The notes beneath the pieces were generated by a model, which did not search any database, had not been told where the DNA came from, and saw only the letters and a list, made by a program, of their open reading frames with translations. Both the position numbers and the translations under genes were made by a program. Positions 53,989 to 62,529 of a DNA stretch of 64,000 nt are shown in pieces (within the stretch, counting starts at the first letter, position 1; each line of letters begins with the position of its first letter). This stretch comes from Bradyrhizobium sp. SZCCT0231 (GTDB taxonomy: Bacteria; Pseudomonadota; Alphaproteobacteria; Rhizobiales; Xanthobacteraceae): NCBI RefSeq assembly GCF_018130245.1, contig NZ_JAFCKP010000014.1, positions 62,001 to 126,000 on the forward strand, given 5' to 3'.

Positions 53989-54777
53989 ATGAACGACATG
54001 GTCCTGCAAACGCTCGAAGGCGGGCTGCTCACCATCACGATGAACCGGCCGGAGCGGAAGAACGCGCTCAACCCGGACATGGTCGCCGGGCTGGTTGAAG
54101 CGGCACGGCGCGCGGCTGACGATCCCGAGGTGCGGGCGGTGCTGTTCAAGGGCGCCGGCGGCTCTTTCTGTGTCGGCGGCGACGTCAAGTCGATGGCCGC
54201 AGGGCGCGCGCCGCTTCCGTTCGAGCAGAAGCTCGCAAACCTCCGCCGCGGCATGGAGGTCTCGCGCATCCTGCATCAGATGCCGAAGCCCGTGGTGGCG
54301 CAGCTCGATGGCGCGGCGGCCGGCGCGGGCCTGTCGATGGCGCTGTCCTGTGACCTGCGCATCGCCTCCGAATCCTGCAAGATCACCACCGCCTTCGCCA
54401 AGGTCGGTTTCTCCGGCGATTACGGCGGCACCTATTTTCTCACCCAGCTGCTCGGCAGCGCGCGGGCGCGCGAGCTCTATCTGATGTCGCCGGTGCTCAC
54501 GGCCAGGGAAGCGCATGCGATCGGCATGGTGACCAAGGTCGTCCCCGACGCCGAGATCGACACCGCGGCCCACGAGCTGACACTGTCGCTGGCGCAGGGA
54601 CCCTCGATCGCGCTCGGCTTCATCAAGCGCAACATCAACAATGCCGAGCACCTGGCGCTGGAAGACTGTTTCGACGGCGAGGCTATCCATCACACCCGTT
54701 GCGGCGACACCGAGGACCACAAGGAAGCCGCAAAGGCCTTCGTCGAGAAGCGCAAGCCGACCTTCAAGGGCGCATGA
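53989..54777 (+). CDS. enoyl-CoA hydratase/isomerase family protein
   Basis: A 262-residue crotonase-fold enzyme. Oxyanion-hole segments GGSFCVGGDVKSM and GAAAGAGLSMALSCDLRIAS are intact. The usual first catalytic Glu loop reads FSGDYGGTYFL with Asp, a form seen in PaaG-type isomerases, and ARARELYLMSP keeps the second Glu region. It may act on aromatic or unsaturated acyl-CoAs. ATG 53989 follows AAGGGAGA. Its stop overlaps the VOC gene start. Confidence 0.88.
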   Translation: MNDMVLQTLEGGLLTITMNRPERKNALNPDMVAGLVEAARRAADDPEVRAVLFKGAGGSFCVGGDVKSMAAGRAPLPFEQKLANLRRGMEVSRILHQMPKPVVAQLDGAAAGAGLSMALSCDLRIASESCKITTAFAKVGFSGDYGGTYFLTQLLGSARARELYLMSPVLTAREAHAIGMVTKVVPDAEIDTAAHELTLSLAQGPSIALGFIKRNINNAEHLALEDCFDGEAIHHTRCGDTEDHKEAAKAFVEKRKPTFKGA

Positions 54778-55532
54778 CGATGGCGCGCTATGTCCGGCTG
54801 CGTCAGATCTGCCTGGTCGCGCCGCAGCTCGAGCCTGTCATCACGGATATCGCCAGGATCATGGGCCTCGCCGTCTGCTATCGCGACGGCAATGTGGCGA
54901 AATACGGTCTGGAGAACGCGCTGCTCCCGGTCGACACCGTCCTGCTGGAAGTCGTGGCGCCCTTCAAGGACGGCACCACGGCCGGCCGCTTCATCGAGAA
55001 GACCGGCGGCCGCGGCGGCTATATGGCGATCTTCTGCTGCGATGATCCGGACGAGCGCGGCCGCAACGCCAATGCGCTCGGCGTGCGCACCGCCAACGTG
55101 ATCGACCATGCGCCCTATCACGGCGTGCAGCTTCACCCCCGCGACTGCCGCGCCGCCTTCATCGAGTTCAACCATACCGACGGCAGCGACGATAGTCTGG
55201 GCGCCTATCCGCCGGCGGGACCGGACTGGCAGAAATTCATCCGCAAGGACGTGACGCAGGCGCTGACGGCGGTGGAGATGCAGAGCCCGGACCCGCAAGG
55301 GCTGGCGGAGCATTGGGGCAAGATCATCGGGATTGCGCCGAGTCGTGGTGCCGAACTGAAGCTGCCCAATGCGACCTTCCGCTTCGTCAAGGGCGCCAGC
55401 GAGATCATGAGCGCGCTGGAGTTTCGTGTGGCTGACGTGGCGCAGGTGCTGCATACCGCCAAGGCAAAGGGGCACGCGGTCGCGGGCAATGAGTTTCTGC
55501 TGGGCGGCGTGACGTTCCGGGTTGTAGCTTGA
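54774..55532 (+). CDS. VOC (glyoxalase/dioxygenase) family protein
   Basis: A 252-residue protein with two vicinal-oxygen-chelate-like halves: VRLRQICLVAPQLEPVITD and the second around EMQSPDPQGLAEHWGKIIGI. It ends with a typical strand GGVTFRVVA. Possible metal positions are H and E in EFNHTDGSDD and CRAAFIEF, but the set is unclear. The ATG overlaps the upstream hydratase stop, so it is co-translated with an acyl-CoA enzyme. Reaction unknown. Confidence 0.75.
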   Translation: MTMARYVRLRQICLVAPQLEPVITDIARIMGLAVCYRDGNVAKYGLENALLPVDTVLLEVVAPFKDGTTAGRFIEKTGGRGGYMAIFCCDDPDERGRNANALGVRTANVIDHAPYHGVQLHPRDCRAAFIEFNHTDGSDDSLGAYPPAGPDWQKFIRKDVTQALTAVEMQSPDPQGLAEHWGKIIGIAPSRGAELKLPNATFRFVKGASEIMSALEFRVADVAQVLHTAKAKGHAVAGNEFLLGGVTFRVVA

Positions 55533-55551
55533 GCGGTTGCCACACATACCG

Positions 55552-55687
55552 CTGTCGTCCCGGACAAGCGAAGCGCAGATCCGGGACCCATAGCCACAGG
55601 GAGTGGTTTGGCGAAGACTCGGAGTTGTCAACTCGCGCTACAACCACTCCCTGTGGTTATGGGTCCCCGCTTTCGCGGGGACGACAG
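55552..55687. repeat. palindromic repeat, family D
   Basis: CTGTCGTCCCGGACAAGCG, GATCCGGGACCCATAGCCACAGGGAGTGGTTTGGCGAAGACTC-like left half, and a right half ending CCTGTGGTTATGGGTCC...GGGGACGACAG. Confidence 0.8.
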
Positions 55688-55734
55688 GGGAGTTTGTGGA
55701 AGCGCTAGAGGGACACGGCGAGACCCTGCCGCGA

Positions 55735-56547
55735 TCACCTTCCCCTAAAATTCGCCACCCGGCGCTCTTCGGTCGCCTTCACACCTTCCTTAAAATCCTC
55801 CGTCGCGCGCAACCTTGTCTGCTCGGCGAGCTCGTGATTGGTCGCGGCCATGACGCGGTCGGCGAGGCCATTGCGTAACGTGGCGCGCGTCGAGAGCAGT
55901 CCGAGCGGGGAGCATTCGGCGATCTCGCCGGCGAGCTTCATCGCGGCCGCCTTGACCTCGTCCTGCGGCACCAGCTCGTTGGCGAGGCCCCATTTGTAGG
56001 CCTCTTCGCCGGTGACGCGGCGGCTGGTGTAGAACATCAGCTCGGCGTTGTTCTTGCCGATCAGCTCGGGCAGCGTCACGGTCAGGCCGAAGCCGGGATG
56101 GAAGCCGAGCTTGGTAAAATTCGCCGAGAAACGGGCTTCGGGGCAGGTGACGCGGAAATCGGCTGACACCGCAAGGCCCAACCCACCGCCGATGGCCGCG
56201 CCCTGCACGGCGGCAACGATCGGCTTCTTGGCGCGGAAGATGCGCACGGCCTGGATGTAGAGATGGTTGATCGAGCCGAGACTGTCGGCCGGATCGCCTT
56301 TCTTCTCGGCCTCGTGCGCTTCCTGCGCCTGCCGCGCCGGATCCTGGAAATTGGCGCCGGCGCAGAACGCCTTGCCCTGCGCGGAGAGGACGGAGGCACG
56401 AATTTCGATGTCGCGGTCGAACTCGTCGAGCGCATCTGCGATCTGGTTGATCAGCGAGATGTCGAAGAAGTTGAGCGGCGGACGGCGGATTTCGATGGTG
56501 CCGACGTGTCCGACCTTCTCGACGCCGATGTCTTTGTAGGTGCTCAT
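55735..56547 (-). CDS. enoyl-CoA hydratase/isomerase family protein (second)
   Basis: A 270-residue crotonase-fold enzyme: GKAFCAGANFQDP and GAAIGGGLGLAVSADFRVTC form the oxyanion hole, and LGFHPGFGLTVTLPELIG and FYTSRRVTGEEA cover the catalytic region. It follows an acyl-CoA dehydrogenase gene by 17 nt and so belongs to a dehydrogenase-dehydrogenase-hydratase operon, the first two beta-oxidation steps for some branched or cyclic acyl-CoA. Confidence 0.9.
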   Translation of the reverse strand: MSTYKDIGVEKVGHVGTIEIRRPPLNFFDISLINQIADALDEFDRDIEIRASVLSAQGKAFCAGANFQDPARQAQEAHEAEKKGDPADSLGSINHLYIQAVRIFRAKKPIVAAVQGAAIGGGLGLAVSADFRVTCPEARFSANFTKLGFHPGFGLTVTLPELIGKNNAELMFYTSRRVTGEEAYKWGLANELVPQDEVKAAAMKLAGEIAECSPLGLLSTRATLRNGLADRVMAATNHELAEQTRLRATEDFKEGVKATEERRVANFRGR

Positions 56548-56564
56548 GATGATCCTCGATTGAA

Positions 56565-57725
56565 TTAGCGCAGGCCCAAACCGCGCGCGATGATGCCGCG
56601 CAGCACCTCGGTGGTGCCGCCCTGGATGGTGAGTTTCGGCGCGGTCTTGATCGCGAAGTCGAGCTGCCGCTCCAGCGTCTCGCGGTTGGTCGCGGTCTCC
56701 TCGACGAAAGCGGCGAGATCGCGCACGCGATGCGGCAGCTGCTGCTCCCAGACCGTGCCGATGTCCTTGACGATGGACGCCTCGACCACCGGCTCCTTGC
56801 CGGCTTCCAGCATGCCGGCCACCGAGACCGACATGCGCCGCATGGTGTGGAGCTGCGCGACGAGGCGGCCGATACCCTCGGCACTGCGCGTATCCGGGTT
56901 GGGGCCGACCGCGCGGACCAGCTCCGTCAGCACGTAATAGGTCTCCAGGAAACGCTCGGGGCCCGAGCGCTCGTATGCGAGCTCGCTCGTCGCCTGCTTC
57001 CAGGCGCCGTCGACCTCGCCGAGCACGTGATCGTCAGGGATGAAGTGATCGGTGAAGACGACCTCGTTGAACTCGTACTGGCCGGTGATCTGGCCGATCG
57101 GGTTCACCTTGATGCCCGGCTGCTTCATCTTGACCAAAAACTGCGTCAGGCCGTGGCGGCGGTTCTCCTTGGTCGGCGGCGAGGTCCGGAAGATCGCGAT
57201 CATGTAGTCGGCGATATGCGCCGACGAGGTCCAGATCTTGGTGCCGTTGATGAGATAGCCGCCGTCGGTCTTGGTCGCGCGCGTCTTCGCGGCGAACAGG
57301 TCGGAGCCGGAGTTAGGCTCGCTCATGCCGATGGCAAAGCAGATCTCGCCGCGGCAGATGCGCGGCAGGATGTCCATCTTGATATGTTCAGGCGCGTATT
57401 TCAAAAGCACCGGCCCGCTCTGGCGGTCGGCGACGAAGAAGCGCCGGGTCGGCGCGTTGGCGACGCGCATCTCCTCGGTCACCACGTAACGTTCCAGGAA
57501 CGAGCGCTCCTGGCCGCCATACTTTTTCGGCCAGGTCATCCCGAGCCAGCCCTTGGCGCCGACCCGGCGGGAAAATTCCGGCGCGTCGGTGTCCTCGCGG
57601 TTGGGCTTGTTCGGATCGAAGGTGCCGGCGGCGATCTCCTCGGCGAGGAAGGCGCGCACTTCCTTGCGCAGTTGCTCGCACTTCTCGGGCAGGCGGATCG
57701 GATCGAAACGGAGGGCAGCGGTCAT
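56565..57725 (-). CDS. acyl-CoA dehydrogenase (large subunit of a pair)
   Basis: A 386-residue FAD-dependent acyl-CoA dehydrogenase. Seen: WPKKYGGQERSFLERYVVTEEM, CFAIGMSEPNSGSDLFAAKTRA, YLINGTKIWTSSAHIADYM and the C-terminal LTIQGGTTEVLRGIIARGLGL. It lies 16 nt after a second, shorter dehydrogenase gene. Adjacent long/short pairs often form heteromeric enzymes for CoA esters of dicarboxylic, cyclic or steroid side-chain acids (PimCD, FadE28-29 types). Confidence 0.9.
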   Translation of the reverse strand: MTAALRFDPIRLPEKCEQLRKEVRAFLAEEIAAGTFDPNKPNREDTDAPEFSRRVGAKGWLGMTWPKKYGGQERSFLERYVVTEEMRVANAPTRRFFVADRQSGPVLLKYAPEHIKMDILPRICRGEICFAIGMSEPNSGSDLFAAKTRATKTDGGYLINGTKIWTSSAHIADYMIAIFRTSPPTKENRRHGLTQFLVKMKQPGIKVNPIGQITGQYEFNEVVFTDHFIPDDHVLGEVDGAWKQATSELAYERSGPERFLETYYVLTELVRAVGPNPDTRSAEGIGRLVAQLHTMRRMSVSVAGMLEAGKEPVVEASIVKDIGTVWEQQLPHRVRDLAAFVEETATNRETLERQLDFAIKTAPKLTIQGGTTEVLRGIIARGLGLR

Positions 57726-57741
57726 TGTGGTCGTCCCCTGA

Positions 57742-58806
57742 TCAGCGCGAAGCCACGAGCGGCCACAATTCGTCGGCGCCGCGGTTTGCTATGAGCTTGC
57801 CGAGCTCGACGGCCCAGTAGCTCTCCGAGCCGAAATCGTCGCGCCAGGCCAGCGCCCGCAGCGAATAGCGGTGCAGGATGTGCTCCATGGTGAAGCCGAT
57901 CGCGCCGTGGACCTGGTGCGCGATGCCGCCGCCTTTCTCGGCTGCTTCCGCGCAGCGGATTTTGGCGGAGGCGGCTTCGAGATAGACCTCGTCGTTGAAC
58001 GACTTGGCGTTCGCGATCGCGTCGGCGGCCGAGGTCGCGGCCGCAAGCGCTGCGGCGGATTCGCCGGCAAGGCGCGCGAGATTGTGTTGCACGGCCTGGA
58101 ATTTCGAGATCTTCTTCTCGAAGGCGACGCGCTCGTTGGAGTAGCGCACCGAGATGTCGAGCATCGATTCCAGCGCGCCGGCGATCTGAAGGCTGCGCGC
58201 AACGCCGCCCATCAGCATCAGGATCGTCTGGTCGAGGCCCTTTGGCGCTGGCTTGATGGTGATCGGCTGGACCTTGTCGAGCGTGACGGTGTCACTGTGG
58301 TCGTAGCCGACATTGAGTCCGGATTCGATCCGCGTCTTGCTCGCATCGACCAGCGCGATGACCGCGCCATCCTTGCCGTGCGCCAGCACCGCAAAATGTC
58401 TCGCCGCCTTGGCGAAGGGCACGCCGCGGGCGCGGCCGGAGAGCGCGCCATCGGCATCGAGGCTGATGCGATCCTTCGGGCCCGCCGGCACGATCGTCAT
58501 CTCGCCCTCGGGCGATGCGATCCTGGCCTGTGCGAGCAGCCAGCCTGCGAGCATGGTCTCGGCCAGCGGCACCGCGACCGCGAAGCGGCCGGCGGCGTTC
58601 AGCAAGGCAAAACCGTCGGCGAGGCTGGCACCGGAGCCGCCGAGATCGTCGGGCACCCACGACAATGGCAGGCCGGCTTCGCTCAGCGCCTGCCACAGCG
58701 GCGCCTGCCAGGAATTCTTCTTGTCGTTGTTGATGGTTTGCGGATCGGCGAGATCGGCGAAGATCTTCTCCGCGGTCTCGACGACGATATTGTCACTCTC
58801 CGCCAC
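57742..58806 (-). CDS. acyl-CoA dehydrogenase (short partner)
   Basis: A 354-residue acyl-CoA dehydrogenase-like protein, shorter than usual in the middle beta domain. Seen: LPLSWVPDDLGGSGASLADGF, FQAVQHNLARLAGESAAALA and HQVHGAIGFTMEHILHRYSLRAL, the FAD-contact segment of the C-terminal helices. No clear catalytic Glu block as in the large partner, so it may be a structural or cofactor-binding subunit. It is the first gene of the operon and diverges from the SDR gene. Confidence 0.86.
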   Translation of the reverse strand: MAESDNIVVETAEKIFADLADPQTINNDKKNSWQAPLWQALSEAGLPLSWVPDDLGGSGASLADGFALLNAAGRFAVAVPLAETMLAGWLLAQARIASPEGEMTIVPAGPKDRISLDADGALSGRARGVPFAKAARHFAVLAHGKDGAVIALVDASKTRIESGLNVGYDHSDTVTLDKVQPITIKPAPKGLDQTILMLMGGVARSLQIAGALESMLDISVRYSNERVAFEKKISKFQAVQHNLARLAGESAAALAAATSAADAIANAKSFNDEVYLEAASAKIRCAEAAEKGGGIAHQVHGAIGFTMEHILHRYSLRALAWRDDFGSESYWAVELGKLIANRGADELWPLVASR

Positions 58807-59056
58807 AGCGTTCCCCGTGTCTTGCCATTGGCGCGTCCCGCCTCCTTGGGCCGGCGCGCAGGTTCTTCTTGCGCCCGATGATCGGAAAAAGCCATGGCCC
58901 TGACAAGCGTTGATCGCAGGTCCATCTGCGGCGCCGGCATGGGGGCAGGCTTCAAGAAATGCTAATTCCGCTTAGCGGAGTTTGCTCGATTTGCAGGGCG
59001 CGGCAAACTCGCTAAACAAGGCGCGGAAGATCAGAGCCACGGGGAAGGAAATCAGG

Positions 59057-59842
59057 ATGGCCAAGGACAATCTGTGCGCAATCGTGACGGGGTCTGCCTC
59101 AGGCCTTGGCGCGGCAACCGCGGAAATTCTGGCGCGCAGCGGGGCGCGGCTCGTCATCAACTATTCGTCGAGCCAGAAGGAAGCCGAGGCGACGGCTGAG
59201 CTCTGCCGCAAGGCCGGCGCGGCGGAGGTGCTGGTTGCGCAGGGCGACGTCTCGAAGGACGAGGATTGCCGCAAGATCGTCGCGGCGGCCAGCGGCTGGG
59301 GCCGACTGGACATCCTCATCAACAATGCCGGCACCACCAAGCATGTCGCCCACGCCGATCTCGACGGCTTGTTGGCTGAAGATTTCCAGCGGCTCTATGG
59401 CGTCAACACCATCGGCCCGTTCCAGATGGTGCGCGCCGCGCGCAGCCTGCTCGAGGCCGGTGCGAAGGCTTCAGGGCGGCCATCGGCGGTCGTGAACGTC
59501 TCCTCGGTCGCCGGCATCAGCGGCGTCGGTTCGTCGATCGCCTATGCCGCGAGCAAAGGCGCGCTCAACACCATGACGCTGTCGCTGTCGCGCGCGCTGG
59601 CGCCGCTGATCCGCGTCAACACGGTCTGCCCCGGCTATATCGACACGCCCTGGTTCACCAAGGGGCGTGGCGAGGCGCAGGCAAAGCAGGTGCGCGACAG
59701 CGTGGTGGCGAAGGTGCCGCTGAAGGTCGCATCATCGGCAGAGGACATCGCCCAGCTCGTCTGCTTCCTGGCGATGCCGGCCTCCAGCAACATGACCGGC
59801 GAGGTCGTGCGGATGGATGCGGGGATGCATTTGATTACGTGA
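59057..59842 (+). CDS. short-chain dehydrogenase/reductase
   Basis: A 261-residue NAD(P)-dependent oxidoreductase. Cofactor motif TGSASGLG, NNAG (INNAGTTKHV), catalytic S in VNVSSVAG, and Y-x3-K in IAYAASKGAL; then VCPGYIDTPW. It fits a 3-hydroxyacyl-CoA or 3-oxoacyl reduction step next to the dehydrogenase/hydratase genes. ATG 59057 follows purine-rich GGGGAAGGAAATCAGG. Confidence 0.9.
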   Translation: MAKDNLCAIVTGSASGLGAATAEILARSGARLVINYSSSQKEAEATAELCRKAGAAEVLVAQGDVSKDEDCRKIVAAASGWGRLDILINNAGTTKHVAHADLDGLLAEDFQRLYGVNTIGPFQMVRAARSLLEAGAKASGRPSAVVNVSSVAGISGVGSSIAYAASKGALNTMTLSLSRALAPLIRVNTVCPGYIDTPWFTKGRGEAQAKQVRDSVVAKVPLKVASSAEDIAQLVCFLAMPASSNMTGEVVRMDAGMHLIT

Positions 59843-59870
59843 TTGGCGCGGCTGGTGCGGCACACACAGG

Positions 59871-60014
59871 TGTCGTCCCGGCGAAGGCCGGGACCCATAA
59901 CCACAGGGAGTGGTTTGACGAAGACTGGTAACTCCGAGTCTTCGTCAAACCACTCCCTGTGGTTATGGGTCCCGGATCTGCGCGCGCTTGTGGCGCGCTT
60001 GTCCGGGACGACAG
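59871..60014. repeat. palindromic repeat, family D
   Basis: TGTCGTCCCGGC..GGGACCCATAACCACAGG and ACCACTCC...CCTGTGGTTATGGGTCCCGG...GTCCGGGACGACA. It fills the gap between the SDR gene and the GlsB-like gene. Confidence 0.85.
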
Positions 60015-60023
60015 CGAGTGTGT

Positions 60024-60296
60024 TCAGCCTTTTATCACGCCGCTCGCGACCAGGCGGTGCCAGATGAACAGCACCACCACTGCGCCGACCGTGGCCATGA
60101 TGAAGCCGGCGCCCTGGTCGGGGCTGTAATGGCCGATGGCCTGGCCGACGAAGGTCGCCAGAAAGGCGCCGGCGATGCCGAGGATGGTGGTGAGGATGAA
60201 GCCGCTCGGATTGTTCGGCCCCGGCGCCAGCCAGCGCGCGATGAGGCCGGCGACGAAGCCGACGACGATGATCCACAACAGGCCGCCCATGCTCAT
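60024..60296 (-). CDS. GlsB/YeaQ/YmgE family stress membrane protein
   Basis: A 90-residue membrane protein of the transglycosylase-associated family. Three hydrophobic segments: LLWIIVVGFVAGLIARWLAPG (RW..PG is typical), FILTTILGIAGAFLATFVG, and FIMATVGAVVVLFIWHRL. Stress-linked in other bacteria; molecular role unknown. Confidence 0.9.
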   Translation of the reverse strand: MSMGGLLWIIVVGFVAGLIARWLAPGPNNPSGFILTTILGIAGAFLATFVGQAIGHYSPDQGAGFIMATVGAVVVLFIWHRLVASGVIKG

Positions 60297-60324
60297 GAGT
60301 GTGCTCCCCTTTCCGAGAACGGCT

Positions 60325-60918
60325 TCAGATTCGGCCCGAGAGTTCGTTCTCGGTCGGCAGCCGCCCGTCCGGAGTCAGATGGTCGATCACCTGCGGCAGA
60401 TATTGGCTGAGGCCGGAGAGCAGCTCCTCGCGTGACAGCCCGCTCTGGGCGGACAGGCTGTCGATCTGGTCGGCGCCGAGGGCGCTGGCGAGATCGCCCG
60501 GTGCGATCGGCTTGTTCTCGCCCTTGCCGACCCAGGAATTCGCAGTGTCGCCTTGGCCGCTCTGCTGCAGCTGGTTGAGGAGATCGCCGAGCCCGCCGCT
60601 GAGCACGGTGCCGGCCGCGCCGCCCGCGAGCAGGCCGCCGAGGCCGCCCTTGAGCAGATCGCTGAGGCCGCCGCTATTGCCGCCGAGCGTGCTGTTGCTC
60701 GTATTGGCAGGCGTGGGAGGCGGCAGCGGTGAGCGTTGCTGCGGGGCAGGCGCCGCACCGGGCTGGCCGGCCGTCAGATGCTTGAACGCCTTCCAGGCGA
60801 GCAGGCCGAGCAGCGCCATGGTCATCGGCGACATGCCGCCGGAGGATTTCTCGGAGCTCGGCATGCTGGGGCCGCGCGGGCCGTTCTGCATGCCGTTGAG
60901 GACGTCGAGTAGACCCAT
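60325..60918 (-). CDS. YidB-like DUF937 protein
   Basis: A 197-residue protein that starts MGLLDVLNGM, has a Gly/Ser/Pro-rich middle with many GGL repeats (GGLSDLLKGGLGGLLAGGA), and ends with the YidB/DUF937 helix LSREELLSGLSQYLPQVIDHLTPDG. The ATG at 60918 follows AGGAGAG. Function unknown. It follows no clear operon partner; the GlsB-like gene is 28 nt downstream on the same strand. Confidence 0.82.
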   Translation of the reverse strand: MGLLDVLNGMQNGPRGPSMPSSEKSSGGMSPMTMALLGLLAWKAFKHLTAGQPGAAPAPQQRSPLPPPTPANTSNSTLGGNSGGLSDLLKGGLGGLLAGGAAGTVLSGGLGDLLNQLQQSGQGDTANSWVGKGENKPIAPGDLASALGADQIDSLSAQSGLSREELLSGLSQYLPQVIDHLTPDGRLPTENELSGRI

Positions 60919-61081
60919 GGTGCTCTCCTTTGGCGTTCTCGTTCGGCGAGCGCTCGCCGCTGACTGCCCCCGGCGCGAGAGCATATGGGGCACTCATGAC
61001 CGTTACAAGTCGGATGCGACGCGATTGGTTGCCGGCCGCGCCTCTGCTATCGAAGGCCGGTCATTCAGGGGAGCGAGCTCA

Positions 61082-62089
61082 GTGGTTACGGATCGACCGA
61101 TCGTGGTGGCCGGCGCCGGCGCCATCGGCTGTTTCGCCGGCGGCATGCTGGCCGCTGCCGGCCGCCGCGTCGCGCTGCTGGTGCGGCCGCGGGTGAAGAC
61201 CGAGATCGAGCGGTTCGGCCTGCTTCTGACCGATTTCGACGGCTCCGAGAAGAGGCTTGGCGCGGGGCAGCTCGCGTTGTCAGAGGATCCTGCGATCTTC
61301 CACAGCGCCGGCATCGTGCTGGTGACGGTGAAGAGCGCCGACACCGCCGCTGTCGCGGACCAGATCGCGCAGCATGCGCCGCAGGATGCCGTCATCGTCT
61401 CGCTCCAGAACGGCATCGGCAATGTCGCGGTGCTGCGCGAGCGGCTCGGCGGCCGCCGCGTGCTGGCCGGCATGGTCCCGTTCAACGTGATCGCGATGGG
61501 CGAGGGCCGTTTCCACCGCTCGACCTCCGGCGACATCCATGTCGGAGAGGACGCTGAGAACACGGCCGCCGCGCTCTCGGTCGCAGGCCTGATGGTGCGC
61601 GCGAGCGGTGACATCACCGGCGTGCAATGGGGCAAGCTGATCATCAATCTGAACAATGCGCTCAGCGCGCTGTCGGACTTGCCGCTCGCTGCGCAATTGG
61701 CGAACCGCGACTGGCGCAGATTGTTCGCCGACCAGATGGCAGAGGGGCTGGCCGTGCTGAAGGCCGCCGGCATCGTGCCGGTTTCGTCGACGCCGATCCC
61801 GATGAGCTGGTCTCCGACCCTGCTGCGGCTGCCGGATGCGATCTTCACCGTGATCCTGGGACGCACGATGAAGATCGATCCCGAGGCGCGCTCCTCGATG
61901 TGGCAGGATCTGAAGCAGGGCCGCACGACCGAGATCGACTATCTCCAGGGTGCGGTCATCGCGCTCGCCGAGCAAAACAATGTCGGCGTGCCGTTGATGC
62001 GCCGCATTGTTGCGCTGATCAAGCAAGCCGAGGCGGCCGGCAAGGGCCCGCCGCGGCTGACGCCGCAGCAGATCCGCGGGGCGGCGTGA
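61082..62089 (+). CDS. ketopantoate reductase (ApbA/PanE) family protein
   Basis: A 335-residue NADPH-dependent reductase. GAGAIGCFAGG near the N-terminus is the nucleotide fold; VKSADTAAV, QNGIGN, the conserved Lys/Asn block WGKLIINLNNALSAL and the C-terminal EIDYLQGAVIALAE match PanE-like enzymes. It could make pantoate or act on another 2-keto acid. The GTG at 61082 follows GGGGAG; the frame is open far upstream but that part lies opposite the YidB-like gene. Confidence 0.87.
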   Translation: MVTDRPIVVAGAGAIGCFAGGMLAAAGRRVALLVRPRVKTEIERFGLLLTDFDGSEKRLGAGQLALSEDPAIFHSAGIVLVTVKSADTAAVADQIAQHAPQDAVIVSLQNGIGNVAVLRERLGGRRVLAGMVPFNVIAMGEGRFHRSTSGDIHVGEDAENTAAALSVAGLMVRASGDITGVQWGKLIINLNNALSALSDLPLAAQLANRDWRRLFADQMAEGLAVLKAAGIVPVSSTPIPMSWSPTLLRLPDAIFTVILGRTMKIDPEARSSMWQDLKQGRTTEIDYLQGAVIALAEQNNVGVPLMRRIVALIKQAEAAGKGPPRLTPQQIRGAA

Positions 62090-62105
62090 GTGAAGGAGGA
62101 ACGCG

Positions 62106-62309
62106 ATGAAGCGTTGTCTGATGATCGGGATCGCGCTGGCCGCGTTCTGCGGCGCATCGGCGCTCGCCCATGCGAGGCCGCCGACGGTCGTGAACTCTCC
62201 CGGCTATGACAGGCGATTGCAGGAGAGCAGGTCGCAGTTGGGTGGTTCGCCCGTAGTGACTGCGCCGGCAAATGCGCCGAAGCGCAGCAAGAAGAAGCAT
62301 CCAGACTGA
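62106..62309 (+). CDS. small exported protein, function unknown
   Basis: A 67-residue protein with a signal peptide (MKRCLMIGIALAAFCGASALAHA) and a short mature part with a basic end (KRSKKKHPD). It follows the ketopantoate-reductase-like gene by 16 nt with GGAGG before its ATG, so it is likely in the same transcript. Not recognised. Confidence 0.7.
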   Translation: MKRCLMIGIALAAFCGASALAHARPPTVVNSPGYDRRLQESRSQLGGSPVVTAPANAPKRSKKKHPD

Positions 62310-62322
62310 GTCCACACCCTCC

Positions 62323-62492
62323 GCCGTCGTCCCGGACAAGCGCGCCTCAAGCGCGCGCCGATCCGGGACCCATAACCACAGGGAGGAGTTGTGACGCGAG
62401 GCTGGTAACTCCGAGTCTTCGCCAAATTCAATTCGGTGGCTATGGATCCCGGATCTACGCGCGCTTGAGGCGCGCTTGTCCGGGACGACAGC
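62323..62492. repeat. palindromic repeat, family D
   Basis: GCCGTCGTCCCGGACAAGCGCGCC faces GGCGCGCTTGTCCGGGACGACAGC, with inner CCGATCCGGGACCCATAACC and GGCTATGGATCCCGGATC arms. Confidence 0.88.
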
Positions 62493-62529
62493 GGAGTTTG
62501 CCGCAGCAGCGGAACGAAAGCCGAGAAAC

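Noticed and set aside
60299-61081. Upstream half of the 596-residue plus-strand frame
   Set aside because: Lies opposite the YidB-like gene; the PanE-like domain begins at the GTG at 61082 with its own ribosome binding site.
13631-62492. CRISPR array
   Set aside because: Repeats are long palindromes scattered singly between genes, with no regular spacers and no cas genes.
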